Position numbers and translations under genes: made by a program
Assembly: GCA_016630905.1 (NCBI GenBank)
Contig: WBMQ01000012.1
Span: 186,001 to 250,000 of the forward strand
Source of the DNA: Capillidium heterosporum
Lineage: Eukaryota; Entomophthoromycota; Entomophthoromycetes; Entomophthorales; Capillidiaceae
Direction: 5' to 3'
Length of the DNA: 64,000 bases
Part shown: positions 22,487 through 35,203 of the stretch, piece by piece
Layout of the letters: each line of letters starts with the position of its first letter
How positions within the stretch are numbered: position 1 is the first letter of the stretch
The notes under the pieces: generated by a model
Told to the model about the DNA's origin: nothing
What the model saw: only the letters and a program-made list of their open reading frames with translations
The model's database searches: none

Positions 22487-25400
22487 TTTGAGACAAATAC
22501 CTCAAATTATTATAAACTATGCTGTAGGTAAAGAATGGTGTCAGATTGTACTATATCCTACATTGAAATTTATTAGAGAAAATAGTTTTAAGTTTTACTT
22601 TATATATATATTACATTTTTAAAAGGAATTTTTAGTTGTACTATAGACTACATGCTAATTCTATTTGCAACATAATAATGCTCTATTTTCGAATTGGTAT
22701 TTTATATCTCTATTGAAATGAACATATAATGAAAATGGCCTTTTCAAATCAAATTCTATTTTAGATCAATAAATGCCTACAGTAAGTATCAGTATGTATT
22801 TTTAGGATATACCATCCCACAGGTAACTATGTTACATCATATATCGATATCTAGTTATAAAAGCTATGGATTGATGTAAAAAATAGCATCCAATCATACA
22901 TAGGTCCTGAAATGGTTATTCAGTAAACTAATTTTTAGCTCTAATACGAACAGTATATTAGGAGCTAGTGTTATATCATCTAAATCAAACTGCCGTATAC
23001 GCTTCAGATGATTAGCAAAAGATATTGATTTCACCTCTATGTTATCCTACATAGTAAAATGTATTTTAAACTAATTCAAATAAATCATTAGGTACAGCAA
23101 CCTAAAAAATTTAGACCAAAATCCCTTAATTCGACAGCATCGATATTTTGAAAGTTATAGCATAATTTTATAAAGTAGTTTCGTAATTTACATATATTTG
23201 CATAGTTCCTTTTATTGGATTAGCAACTTCTACAAGGATATTGACATTTCATATTGTCTAGCTTAAATAGGTAGCATATCTTCATTGAAACCAAATTGAA
23301 AGTATATGGATAGCATTGCAAGACGTATGTTTATCTAATTTTGAAATATAAATGCTGGCAAAGATAAGTGCCCTAACTATTGATCCATCAATTTTTGGTA
23401 CTAGTGATTTAAACTTGAGTAGAAATGAAGATATTCTAAACTGTATTAGATAGTAAACTTGTGTATTTTTAACTATTACTCGATTTAATAGCTATAGAAA
23501 CCAATTGATGTGAAAAGAATTAAAACTACATTTCGATCAAAATCTTATCTAGAAATAGTATTGTGAAAGAAAACATTGGCTTCTCAATTTCAGATACAAG
23601 TCCAAGTAGAGGTGTACATTCTATTAACATAATTACAGTTTTAGGTGAATCTAAGACTGTAGAGGTGTACATTCTAGGTAAAACAGCTTTTAAAGTATGT
23701 GGAAATCGCTCGATATTTTTCAAATCGGTTTAGCACTCGTATTCGGAATCCGAAGTTTGTCCGTTTATAAAGGGGAATTTCGTTGGAAAAGATTTCCAAT
23801 ATTTCCTTATACAAGTTTATAAAGCAATTTCTTGGAGCTTAAGGATTTCAAATGGTAATAAATAGTAGCATCCAACTCGTTTTGACTTTTGTAGGTCAGT
23901 TAGTAAAACATGGATTCAGATTTAGAGAACGGGCAATTGAAGCTTCTCATCTGTATTGATATTTCATACTTTCATTTCTGTTACTTGCTAGGATAGGATG
24001 GATCCACTTGGTATGGGAATTGAATATGATGGCTTGAAAGCTGCAGTCTATTTTAGCCTCTTGATGGCTATACGATTTAACAATTACTATCGTGCCAATC
24101 CAAGAAATGTGCAAATCTAAATTTCAAACTGGTGCAGCAGCTTTCCAGAAGTTTTGAAAATTCACCTCTCTATACCAGTTTACAGACCCTTAAACATAAT
24201 TTAGGAAATTGTGTTACTTCCAAAGAATCTTTACTGCGTTTAGTGACATGACACTTCACGGGACCCGAAAGCGACAAGTTTCACATGGAACACTCATGCA
24301 GTCAGTCAAACTATAAGATGCAATTGGCTACCTTGGCAAAAAGTCTCACGGGTATAGCTCTATACAACGACATGTCGACTTTAATGACTTTTCAAATCCA
24401 GTTTTATCTCCTTACACCTGTAGCTTGCGCTGTAAATACAAAGGTAGTAAAAAGTTTGGGATCCAAAGTGTAGATGATTTGGATCACAACAATAAAATCT
24501 ATCTGATTCCATCACAAGATTTTGTCCAAATCCTTAATTCTAAACTTATATTTCCATTTTGGTAGGTAAGTATTTCTACTTTGGAATTTTAAATTCAGCC
24601 ATTTAGCTACCATCTATAAATATATATGCCGATAACCTTGTCATTTGACAAGCTTATAGGAAAGCTTGAGACTTGTAAATTTTGCAACTTTCCAACATCA
24701 CTGAAATTAGAATGAGAACTAAACCTCCTATGCTAATATTTAAATTTATAATGTGCAATTATACTTTCATTAGGCTATTCTAAGTCGATTGCCAACATTC
24801 AATAATAATTTACTAACCCAACTTCTAATATAACTTCAATAGTAGATACATCGGTTAAATATACTTCGGATTACTAAGTATATCAACATCACTATATCCT
24901 TATCAGCTTATACTTCAGCTGCAATGCTTGCTAAGGAGTATATTTCTACCGAATTTTCATCAAGTTGTGGGAAAACTTTACAAGTTTATGATTTCTAAGC
25001 ATGAATTTGCTATAGTACTAAACGGCTTCCCAACCCTATTCTTGAAAGACGTATTGTCATAATTTCAGTATAGAGGGATGACATATCAAGAATTTGTTAT
25101 TATTAAGTGGGATAGCAAAGCTTTATCGTCAATTACCCGAATTTCTACAGTTTTTAGATCATATCTACATATATCCCCTGGGTGCGCTATAAAATTCCTT
25201 TACTACTTTTTGCTACATCTCGTCAAACTTGTTATAAATATAAAACTATGCTACTTTAGACTTGAGCTTTAAAATCTTTATAACCCGAAGAAAGATATAG
25301 AAAGTTTATTATTAGATATAACAATTTTTGTAGTACAAGAACTGAAACCCTAGATAAGATTCCGACCCGGCAATCAGCTAGTTCCCCTTTTTGGAGTTCC

Positions 25401-26414
25401 CAAGGCAAGGCGCCCGTGAACTCTTATTCAATTAACAGGTTTGGCAAGTTAAATGAAGCACTGGCATGGCTTTCACTATCTCAATATTTTCAAAAAGATG
25501 ATGGCTCCAGCTTTATCTTCGAATATGTTCTTGTACTTTGATTACAAGGATCAATTAATTGAAGCTATACATTTCGTAAAAATATATGTGCCATCAACAA
25601 TTAAGTACCACAACAAATCACTGTAATCAACCATACAAAGCTGATAGTTAAATAATTGTATGTAGCAATACTAAATTTTGTATGAGAAAGGCAACTATAT
25701 GGAGTTATGGAATCCAAACTTTTTCCACTCCTCACCACAAGTGGTTTAAAATTTTGTAGTCAAAGTGCAATTTCCACAAAGCCCAATCACCCATATTTCT
25801 CTTTGCAGTAAGAGCCAATCAAAATTCCATTTGATCATGCTTTTGAATTCCCGATTCCAATGGGGAAGGTGCTCAAAAGGATTTGACTTGGGGTTATGAC
25901 TATTCTACGAAATAAAGACGGAGAACTATGAAGCTTAAAATAAAAGTTTAAGCCACCCCTTTCCATATCAAATGAATACCAAGTTTCCATTTCAAGTCGG
26001 GATCCAACTAAGGATTTTTATAGAAATAGAAAACTAAACTTTAATTAGAATACTTGGGAATAGGCCATTGCAACCACCTCAAAAACTATATAAGTGGCAA
26101 CCATGTTTATTCTCTTTCAAAACTTTATTTCAAAATTTACACAGAATCTTACGACAGACTCAGCAGGCAACTTAAAATCGAACTAACAAAGCCAAAATAT
26201 CTATAGTACAATTCCAATCTAACGAAAAGGGGACAATATCCATTCCAAAGTTTTATTTACCCCAGCTGAAGTTTCCCTTTTACAGTACTTTATCAACCAC
26301 CACTATTAGGTTACTCCTTTAACTTTACTGCAACCGACTTAGACCTTTTTAATATAAATTTATTAAATATATTAAAGGGACTCCCGACTCAGATAAAGGA
26401 TACTGTTTGCAACC
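22487..26414. other. gene-poor region, possible unrecognised gene relics
   Basis: Nearly 4 kb with no intact gene recognised. Only short open frames (62-65 codons) occur. A GC-richer patch at about 25355-25445 (around CCCGGCAATCAGC and AAGGCGCCCGTGAAC) stands out from its AT-rich surroundings and may be the edge of an old insertion or exon, but I could not identify it. Confidence 0.4.
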
Positions 26415-26422
26415 TATATAAG
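26415..26422 (+). promoter_or_regulatory. TATA box of the arrestin gene
   Basis: TATATAAG, 77 nt before the ATG at 26492, which is further than the roughly 50-nt spacing of the P450 genes. Confidence 0.4.
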
Positions 26423-26491
26423 CACTTTTGAACCTTCAATTGTCAACTATCTCTCAACAATTTATAATATTAGTAACCATTAATAATACCA

Positions 26492-27766
26492 ATGATCAAC
26501 GTTCTGAAACGCAACGAAAGCTTGAAGATCAACATCAACTCCAACGTCACCTTCTTTGGCTGCCCCGAAGAGGCCAACCCCCAATCCATCTATGGCAACG
26601 TCGAAATTTTGCACACCACTTTGAAGAAGCTGAAGGATACCAACCGAAAAGTCATTGTTCGAGCAGTTGGTCAAGCTAAAGTCTTTTGGGAGGAGGACTG
26701 CTCCTACTTTGCCATAATGGCCTCACGCAAGAAGCTATTATTCGACGAAAGTGAGCTGCCTTTGTACCCCGACACCGATCCATGCCCACCTTATCAATCG
26801 AGTACCAATGACCTTATCAACGCTAACAATAAGCGCAAGTGTCTGGATATCGACTACTCGCACAAGTTTCCCTTCCACTTTTGTTTAGATGGAAACCTAC
26901 CTTCATCTTTCGAATATAATGGCGATGGTATATTTTATTCTATTGAGGTGGTCGCTACCAACTCGAGTGCCGGGGATGGTAGCGAGGATCGATTCAACGA
27001 GCAAATCTTAGCTAACCGCCCCTTCCACATCAACCGCTGTGAGTTACCCTTACTACCACCCAGTTTGGAAGCCGTACCCGAATTGGTAGATAGTGGTAGA
27101 TCTACTCCATCCTCCTCTTCCTTTCCACCGTCACCTTTACCTTCAGCATCCTCTTCTATACCCAACTCACCCCAACTCCCGAATTTAACCTACAACGACG
27201 AACTGGTTTCCAGCCCCAATCTATTCCACAACATCAGCGAGGAGAAGTTCGTTGGTATCCACGACAATGTCAAGTTCTGTATTGTAGCTAGCAACTTTGT
27301 CATTTTGAATCAACAAAGCTTCAAATTCCAAGTCTTCTTCACCAACCCTATCAAAAACGGATCGAACCAAGCTTTCATATCAGCTAGTTTAAAGCAAATC
27401 GTCGAGTCCCAAGTCCAAGACAGTTTAGGTAACGGGAACGAAGGTATCAGTGGCGGTAACTTCTACAAGAGTATCGAGACGACTATCTCCAAGACCCAAA
27501 GTAACCAAAAGATTGTTTTGAACAACAATCCCAACTGGGTACGAAATGGGGACGAGGAAGAAGAGAACGGTTTAGATACTACGCTATTGATCAACTTACC
27601 GCTGTCTAGTAAGTTGGTTGAGGACTTGGATTGTGATTTGATTCGTGTCCATCATAAAGTCAAGTTCCAGCTGAAGTTCTCAAGGTTTACCAACAAAAAG
27701 TTGGAGCTCAACTTCCCAGTTTTAGTAACTTCAACCATCGATTTCCCACCACCTTACATGAGCTAA
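26492..27766 (+). CDS. alpha-arrestin-like protein with C-terminal PY motif
   Basis: An intronless 424-aa protein resembling fungal alpha-arrestins, adaptors that bring Rsp5/Nedd4-type ubiquitin ligases to plasma-membrane transporters. The N-terminal arrestin fold is suggested by NVTFFGCPEEANPQSIYG, repeated beta-strand-like segments, and KFPFHFCLDGNLPSSFEY, the family's 'FPF-F-LP--LPSSF' signature. Then comes GIFYSIEVVAT. Residues about 200-230 are a proline/serine-rich insertion. A second arrestin half includes VGIHDNVKFCIVASNFVI and LDCDLIRVHHKVKFQLKF. The protein ends DFPPPYMS, a PPxY motif that binds WW domains of Nedd4-family ligases. The combination of fold signature and terminal PY motif makes the assignment likely, although sequence identity in this family is always low. 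Confidence 0.8.
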   Translation: MINVLKRNESLKININSNVTFFGCPEEANPQSIYGNVEILHTTLKKLKDTNRKVIVRAVGQAKVFWEEDCSYFAIMASRKKLLFDESELPLYPDTDPCPPYQSSTNDLINANNKRKCLDIDYSHKFPFHFCLDGNLPSSFEYNGDGIFYSIEVVATNSSAGDGSEDRFNEQILANRPFHINRCELPLLPPSLEAVPELVDSGRSTPSSSSFPPSPLPSASSSIPNSPQLPNLTYNDELVSSPNLFHNISEEKFVGIHDNVKFCIVASNFVILNQQSFKFQVFFTNPIKNGSNQAFISASLKQIVESQVQDSLGNGNEGISGGNFYKSIETTISKTQSNQKIVLNNNPNWVRNGDEEEENGLDTTLLINLPLSSKLVEDLDCDLIRVHHKVKFQLKFSRFTNKKLELNFPVLVTSTIDFPPPYMS

Positions 27767-29813
27767 TGAGTTTAGTTCTAGAACTTAGAGTTGGGCACTA
27801 TGGGGAAGCCATGTTTTTGTACATTGTTAACTATTTAATTGTTGTTTTAAAGATCCAATAAATAATAAATTTCCTCAATATTACATTCTTTTATCGTTTA
27901 TATTTTTGTATGAGGTTGTACCGTGCTACCTTGTAGCAAACTTCCATTGCTTCTAGATTACCCTTTTACCGTAGATTTTTCGATTCGTAGATTTGAACGT
28001 GACTACTATTTTTTCATAAAAGGAAGAACTTGAATTCCAAAATATAAACTTTTACTAAATTGGGACGGCATCCCCATCCCATCATATCGAGCCAAAGGCT
28101 TTGGACCCAGTTCGCAAGTCTTCTAGCCTTAGGTACAAAGCGGTATATGGTGGTAGATTTAGGCTTCTATTTGGAATTACCGATATATAAATTGGCTCGA
28201 TACCGTCTTAACTTGTACTTTGTATCCAAATTTATACATAGATACGCTTGTATGAAGTTTGAGTTTTGCCTTCATTTCAATTGCAACAAATTGCTAAAGT
28301 CGACTCAAAACTAGACATTCTACTTTTTGGAGGACTTTTGGACCAAAATAACAGTTTGCAATTTAAATCAAGATGATGATGCGATCAATTGAGATTGATA
28401 TTTAAGCCAAGTGAACCACTACTCTTCATCTATACTTTTGACACCTATTTGTGTCCATAATCCGTTCCCTTGCCGGATATCTACTCGACGCCATAAGTTC
28501 TTAAAGATATGTACCGAAGCTGGCAGGATTTGCTAAACCGCATCTATAATTTAGCTGGCATGAACGGGCTTCTTTACCAAATATACTTATTTGAATACTT
28601 GTAGGAAGTATAGTCTGGATTTACCCTCTTCTTTCAAAGTATTGTAAGTTTGGAAGCACATACTGTCTACGAACTTGGTACAGTACTTAAATAGGTATGG
28701 AGCTGTTAGGTACCCTAAAAGTGTATCACTTTGATTATAGGATTTTTGTTTTTTGAATGAGTAAAAGACCATATATATTTTTAAAAGGTATTGATTTATA
28801 GGAAGCTTTGAGAATAGAGGGTTATAAAAAGAACATCTGGTACGTATATTTTCATGCTAACTATAGCTATTTTATACTTGGAAAGCGCTATGCCATTGTC
28901 TACAAGGGTACATAAGTGGTTTTGAAATTTGAATTGAAAAGTTCTAGATCTAAAAAGTATTTGTAGAATTTCAATACTATATTTGAAGAATCACATAAAT
29001 TGGTAATTGAAATAATACGAACCCTTTATTATAGGAAATTCAACTCATTACTCGGCAATATTTTTCATGCTTACTCTCCCCACCGTACCTTCCCGATCTG
29101 CCAACGCCCTCTACAAGTGTTAGTTAAATTAGTTGTTTTTGGTGTAAAGATTGATGTTGAAATTCTATCTCAGTAGTCGATAAATTACTTTTGACTTAAA
29201 AAACTACCCTTCAAAAGGGATATTGTTAAGGTTCACATAAGATCCATTTGTTCTACGACTCAACAGTACTATTAAGCCACAAATATAACTATTTCATTCT
29301 TCCCTAGCTTTAGTTGCCTGATGTACTTTCCCAGTCAAGTTATAAAGACGAAAAAGATAATAAACTACTTGTTGGCTTGTATGGATACAAGTCTTGTTAC
29401 TCAGTGAGCAAACTCAAACTTTGAAATGTATATAAAATTGCTATATTAAAGACAATGTATTTCAATATGTTATTAAAATCAGTATTCATAAAATAGCTGT
29501 AGCCTAATTTACATACCATTTGATTTAAAAGCTGGTAGCAAAAAACTCTACCAAGCTATTTCAAGTAGAATACTGATACATTTGAAGCAAATAACTACCA
29601 AAGCTTACAATACAATAATTTATAAACATTTTTATTCAACTTTCAATACACACAGTTAACTATTAACTAATTTTTAATCTGCAACCAAAGTATACCAAGT
29701 CCAATTAAGCTACCTACCTCGAAATATATCAAAGGTGCTCCATTTCAAAACTACAAATTCCCATGCCAAAAATAAATAAATATAGATGAAGGTCAGAGAT
29801 TACTTGACAAAAA
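27767..29813. other. gene-poor spacer with a degraded coding-like stretch
   Basis: About 2 kb without an intact gene. A plus-strand stretch around 28390-28610 reads as broken protein-like text with stops (for example RIYNLAGMNGLLYQIYLFEY) and may be a gene relic of unknown family. An open frame at 28060-28314 has no ATG. Confidence 0.35.
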
Positions 29814-30576
29814 CTAACTGAAGAAGTTGAAGAACTTGCGCATGTACGATATAAGACTCACATCGAAAGGGCAGTCGAATTGCTTCTCCTTGACAAACTT
29901 GGGTCTATACCCAGTCCACGACATGAGAGGGATGTCTACTCTAGCTATGTATTTCAATTGAATGGGGCGTTTGGCATTACCGTCAATACCACACTTGTTC
30001 AAAAACTGCTGAAAGGCATCTTTGGAATTGGAAACCTTTTCAGTCGTGTTGTAGCTTAAGAGAACCGGCATATCAAAATCAAAAAATTGACTACGTTTGG
30101 GTATAACGATCGAATTTTTTAAATGGCCTTCGCCTACTTTGACAAAATCTCCATTATCTATTTTCATGTATACCTTTTACAAAAATTAGTATGTGTTTGA
30201 ACTAACAAATTACCTCTGAAGTTATATTCTTTACACCTAAATCGAAAAATAAAGTAGAATTGGCGTAAAGTTTCAAATTGAGGCCCAAGTTGACGACATC
30301 GTTCTTTTCAGTTAAACCTTTCATAATAGTCTCACTGCCTTCCTGTGGTTGGTAATTGGGGTCGAGTTCTACCTTGTAGAAGCCTACTTTGGGGTACCGC
30401 GGCCAAAAGAAAAACAAAAGTAGGCCTAGTAGTAGGAGTAAACAGCTGACCAACGCTCCAGCTATTATTCGCTTCTTTTTATTGATGGGTTTAACTTGTC
30501 GAACTGTTTCTTCTTCAAACTCATGGGGGTTAGGACTGGTCAAAGGCTGGGTTTCTGAGTTGCTGGTATTTAGCAT
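29814..30576 (-). CDS. LEA2/NDR1-like single-pass membrane protein
   Basis: Predicted 240 aa from two exons (30576-30214 and 30173-29814) split by a 40-nt intron. Residues 1-32 are polar and cytosolic-looking, ending in a basic KPINKKKR cluster. Residues about 36-57 are one transmembrane helix rich in Leu and Phe, followed by FFFWPRYPKVGF. The rest is a beta-rich domain with LGLNLKLYANSTLFFDLGVKNIT, the pattern of LEA2/WHy-type domains in fungal and plant type II membrane proteins. Partners and role are unknown. Two N-x-S/T sites suggest a lumenal or extracellular domain. The family call rests on architecture and weak motifs, so it is moderately sure, while the gene itself is well supported. 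Confidence 0.7.
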
Positions 30577-31215
30577 CTTTTGGGTTGTTGCGATATATTT
30601 TTAAGATTGGTAGCTGTAGTTGAAATATTTCTTTACTTTTGAACTGTGGTAGTGAAGGAATTGGAATGGCTTTATTTGGCCTTGTGCGACGGATAATTTA
30701 GAATTTTGTTCCGTACTTGAATTTGCAATCACTTTGGGTAATTCTCAATTGGAGGCAATACATTGAAAGTAGAGAACATCAGGTTGCAATATATTTCGCA
30801 CATTCTGTTTTAACTATATAGTTGAAACGCGATATTGGCTATACATTTTGTACTAGAGTGTTTTCATCCTTTGTCTGAAAGGCCTAGCTATAGTTTTATA
30901 AGCTCAGGCTTATTGAAGGAACGGAATATCTACTTGCCTTGAAAATGTTCAAGTGCTTGGTTGATAAGTGCTAGCCGTATCTATTAGATATACGAAGGTA
31001 GGAGCGGGGAAAGGATATATTACGGATGAAGAGATGTTTAATAGCAATGATACCTAAGGTAGCCCAGCGGCCAAAACAGCTTTTTGCTTCGTTAGCTAAG
31101 ACCAGCTTGACCTTTGAGCTTAATAAAAATTTATCCGTAGGATGACGTCCCAAATCAGCTGCCAAATATTTTCAACAGAAACTTCTGGCTCAACTCCAAC
31201 TTTTTACCTTCAACT
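30577..31215. other. divergent promoter region
   Basis: About 0.64 kb between the LEA2-like gene (minus) and the TMEM19-like gene (plus). No gene or clear TATA box is seen. Confidence 0.4.
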
Positions 31216-32164
31216 ATGCATCTGTTCAACTCCACCTTGTTAGTTCTAGTAATAGTAGTCTATAGCTTAAAGAAACGCAGTTTAACTTATGACGGCATCT
31301 TAGCGGCAGCTTTAGTAGGTATGTTAACCTTCACCAACCAACAACTCTTCACCACCCTAGTCCTACTAACTTTCTTCTTCACCAGTAGTCAGCTAACTAA
31401 GTACAAAGCCAACATAAAAAAGACTTTGGAGTCGGAAACCTTGGAGCATGAAAAGGGTAGAGATTACAAACAAGTCTTCTGCAACGGGCTACTCGCCTCT
31501 ATTTTTGCTTGGGTAGCCACCAACTTGTACGATGAAGCCAACCTACAGCTACAATGTTTACAGAAAGGTAGCTGGTACACCTTCTTCATGTTTGCTTTCT
31601 TGGGGAACTACACCTGTTGTATAGCTGATACTTGGGCCAGTGAGCTTGGCATACTCAACTCGGATTGGCCTTACTTGATAACAAGCTTCCGGCAAGTACC
31701 TCCAGGTACTAATGGAGGTATCTCCCCTTTAGGTTGTCTAGTCTCCATTTTAGGAGGTCAACTTTTAGGTGTAGTGGTAGCAGTTAGCTTGAAGCTTCAA
31801 TTCCCAGCCTGTGGTAGTAGATTTATATTTATAGCGATTTGTGCTTGTTCAGGGTTGCTAGGCTCATTGGTAAATCATTTGTTTTCAACTTTATTTATCC
31901 TTTCAATAGATTGATTCGTTGCTAGGAGCTACTTTACAAGCCACCTACTACGATGAGAAGAACCATAAGATAATTAAGGATATCAAAAAGATAAATGTCG
32001 ATCCTAATTTTATCAAAAAGATTGCTGGAAACGACTATTTGGATAACAATCAGGTAACTCTTATATATATCCTTTATATTTATTTGAATTAGGTCAACTT
32101 GGTATCAAGTTTACTTACAGCTCTTATTACTGGATACCTAGGCAACCGTTACCTTACTGTGTAA
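31216..32164 (+). CDS. TMEM19 / DUF92 family membrane protein
   Basis: Predicted 289 aa from three exons: 31216-31869, 31910-32053 and 32093-32164 (introns 40 and 39 nt). It is a polytopic membrane protein with about five to six hydrophobic segments. Family landmarks are LTYDGILAAALVGMLTF near the N-terminus, FFTSSQLTK, KGRDYKQVFCNG, CIADTWASELGIL, RQVPPGTNGGISPLG and, across the first splice, GSLIDSLLGATLQATYYD. DUF92 includes plant VTE6 phytyl-phosphate kinase as well as TMEM19 of unknown role, so a lipid-phosphate function is possible but not shown. Length agrees with the family. Confidence 0.9.
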
Positions 32165-32670
32165 TCAATACTGCTCTGTTTTTATTCAATGAGCACTTTT
32201 AGTTTATAAGTCCAAGTTAAAAGTGCCCATTAAATAAAATTAGAGTAGTAGATTTCTTTTCATTTTGTATTACACTTTTAGTAGTAAAATATCTAGGCTA
32301 TTTTAAAATTGTGCTAATATAGTAGTAGTTTAGCTGATAGTAGTGTATTTTGGATCGTTGCTTTTAAGAGTGTTTATATATTAAATATAACAATGCTTGA
32401 TATATGGTTAACTTATGAAGTAGTCGACAGATTGAATATCGGCAATAAATGTGTGTATATTGAAGCTAAAATTAATTTATATCAACAAACTATTATTGAT
32501 ACATATACTATTTTAAAAGTTTATAATAATAAGTTTTATCGACAAAGATACATATACTAAAAAAGTCAAAGAGCCCATAATACTAAGTTTACCAAACTGC
32601 TTATATCTACCTATTAAAATCCCTAAGATAAGCTGCAAAAATCCCAACCTTTATTTATTACTCTACCCAA
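32165..32670. other. AT-rich spacer
   Basis: Lies between the 3' ends of two convergent genes and contains only AT-rich DNA. No feature is recognised. Confidence 0.5.
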
Positions 32671-33122
32671 TCAGATAAGCATGGATAACCAGCCCATAAT
32701 CATAGATAGACCACCCAGTGGGGTTACCGGACCCAAAAATTTAAAGGTGGTCGGGTTGAGAACCAATAAATAGATGGAGCCAGAGAAGGCAACTGTACCA
32801 CCAGTAAGCAGCTTAGCAGCAATTGGACTTACGTGGGGGGAAGCCAGCCCTAAGCCTAGTAAAGCAACTGAATGGAAGATTTGATAGTTACTAGCTGTCT
32901 TCCAGTTCTCAAGCTTGGCCAAATCTCCCTTTACTACCTTCTTCAGACCGTGAGCACCGAAAGCTCCTAACATAACACCACTGGCACCTAGGTTAAAATT
33001 AGAAAATTTATAAAAGGAAAATGATAGATAGTATTGAAAATAAAAAACTAAAATACATTACCTAATAGGCATCCGGCTTTCCAAGCGAACGATGATTTGA
33101 ATGCAGCTGCCTCTACTATCAT
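32671..33122 (-). CDS. TMEM256 / DUF423 small membrane protein
   Basis: Predicted 125 aa from two exons: 33122-33062 and 32987-32671, with a 74-nt intron. Four hydrophobic helices are expected. Diagnostic segments are AGCLLGASGVMLGAFGAHGLK spanning the splice, NWKTASNYQIFHSVALLGLGL, FSGSIYLLVL and GPVTPLGGLSMIMGWLSM. DUF423/TMEM256 proteins occur from bacteria to animals. Their function is unknown. It shares a 186-bp divergent promoter with the RPN9 gene. The short first exon was found from the family's conserved N-terminus; without it the protein would start inside the first helix. Confidence 0.9.
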
Positions 33123-33308
33123 ATTCTTTTTCCAAGTTCAAACTGTAAACTCAAGTTTCCGATAGATTTGGGATTTTGAAAACTGAGCCAACTGGACCAA
33201 TAAGTTTTGAAGCTTTGAGGCAAGTTACGTAAGCTCACAATTGTAAACTTGTTAAAGAGAACACCAAGTGCTTTGGAAGCTACTAAACTTTGGCAAGAAA
33301 CAAATACA

Positions 33309-34671
33309 ATGGATTCGGGAGCTCAAGACATCGGCATAAAGCAATTGAATGACCTCAAAGATTTAGCGGACCCCTCTATTAAGGAATACTTCAACGAGAT
33401 TATTGGGTTCTATGAGCTGAGGTACATTTCATTTTTACCAATTTCCTTTCAAAATTTTGTTATATTAATTTTTATTTGAAACTAGGCAGTGGCACCAACT
33501 GACTTTGAAGTTGGAAGCCTTAGTACGAGAACCTTTATCCAAACCTATCCTTATATCCTTGTATGATACTTTTATCAAAGGTAGGGAAGATAAGTTGAAC
33601 CCCCTCAAGTTTGTGCACTTGTGCTTAGCGGTAGCCCGCCAATTTGAAACCAAGGAAGAGAGTATTCAATTCTTAGTTGGTATATCGGAGAAAGTAAAAG
33701 ATGAGGAAGGTAGACAGGCGGAAATATTAGTTAGTATGGAAATTGCTAGCCACATCTTACATACCAAGTCGATAAAGGGGGTCCAAGATATAATTGACAA
33801 ATGCCAGTTGACTTTGGACAGTTTGTCAAACGTCGAGCCTATTATTTATGCCCACTTTTACAACGTAGCTTCCGAGTTCTACAAGGTAAAGCTTTTGTCT
33901 TTGTTATTTTTCGCGTTTCTAACTTGTACATTTTTATTTTGAAATGTGTAGGCCCGTGGCGAATTCAGCAAGTATTACAACCACGCCTTACTCTACCTCT
34001 CCTGCATCAACTTGGAGGATCTTTCTGCTGAAGAGCAGTCCCTTCGAGCTTACGATTTAGCTATCTCTGCTTTGATGGGGGAAACCATCTTCAACTTTGG
34101 TGAGCTGGTAATTTTAATTTTGCAATGAAAGCTTATTTTTTACCAGTTAATGCATCCCATCAGCCAGGCCCTCAACAAACCAGCTACCCAGTGGCTCTAC
34201 AACCTCCTCCTCACCTTCAACGCCGGTGAGATCGGTAAGTTCGATAGTTTGGTCCCCTTCTTCGTCAACGAGGTAATCGCCTACTTTCCAATCAAATCTA
34301 ACAAATATTTTTAGAAATTGTTGCAGGATCACAGCGCCTCGCTCAAGCAGAAAATTATTCTCATGGGCTTAGTTGAGTTCATCTTTATCCAGGATGCCAG
34401 TGCCAAGTCGTTAACCTTTGCCAACGTGGCAGTTGCCTGTCAGATCCCAGCCAACGAAGTTGAGCATCTCATCATGCGTGCCTTGGCCTTAGGCCTCATC
34501 AAAGGATCCATCGACCAAGTCGATAGTACCATATCGATTGATTGGGTCATGCCTCGCTACCTCGACGTTGAACAGCTCAAGGTGTTGAGTCATAAGTTGG
34601 GTCAGTGGAGTACCAAGGTCAAACAGGTTGTAGATACTTTGACCGAGATCAACCCTGAACTAGTAGTATAA
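33309..34671 (+). CDS. RPN9: 26S proteasome lid subunit Rpn9 (PSMD13)
   Basis: Predicted 383 aa from five exons: 33309-33421, 33486-33885, 33952-34107, 34147-34272 and 34315-34671. It is a PCI-domain subunit of the 19S regulatory particle lid. Matches to the family include RQWHQLTLKLEALV across the first splice, LYDTFI-GREDKLNPLKFV, FSKYYNHALLYLSCI with LSAEEQ, GETIFNFGELLMHPI across the third splice, ASLKQKIILMGLVEFIF, and the C-terminal PCI part NEVEHLIMRALALGLIKGSI followed by DWVMPRYLD. The start at 33309 is the first ATG of the open frame. Length is close to human PSMD13 (376 aa). UBR1 and DCN1 lie just downstream, so three degradation-related genes are adjacent. Confidence 0.95.
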
Positions 34672-35203
34672 ATTGGAGTTGGGGTGAAACCTTTTTGTCC
34701 ATCTTTTAGTGCTTTGATTGGTTTGTCCTTTTTTCAAAGATTTATTTACGGCTTCATTTATTCTTTTGAAATAGCAGTTCGATTTTGATTCCAATTTATA
34801 AAGTTGAAATAAAGTATATGTGCTCTAAATTAGTAAAGCCCACCACTGTATTTACAAAGGCATATAAATAACTTCAAAACTGTATGGTGTAAATAGCTAT
34901 CAAACGTATTTCTAAAATTACTTTAATTTACAAGGCTTCAAAGGTTATGAAATAAAATTTTGGTTTTACATATCTACAGTTATAAACTAAAAGCTGTTTC
35001 TGAGATATATACTAGTTTATATATATTTCATATCTAATAAATTTTAACTATTTGAAAATGTTTACTAGCTACCAAATCGACAAAACTAAATCAACTATCT
35101 ACCTAACAAAACATTCTTCCTTTATTACCTAAACACAAACTAGGATTGGGCTACAGATCGGTAGTGTAAAAAACTAGCCAAGAACCTACTGATTTGATCT
35201 GCT
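34672..35203. other. spacer between convergent RPN9 and DCN1
   Basis: About 0.5 kb of AT-rich DNA holding the 3' ends of both genes. No gene is seen. Confidence 0.5.

Noticed and set aside
28060-28314. 84-codon open frame
   Set aside because: Begins without ATG and has no recognisable family text. Left in the spacer description.
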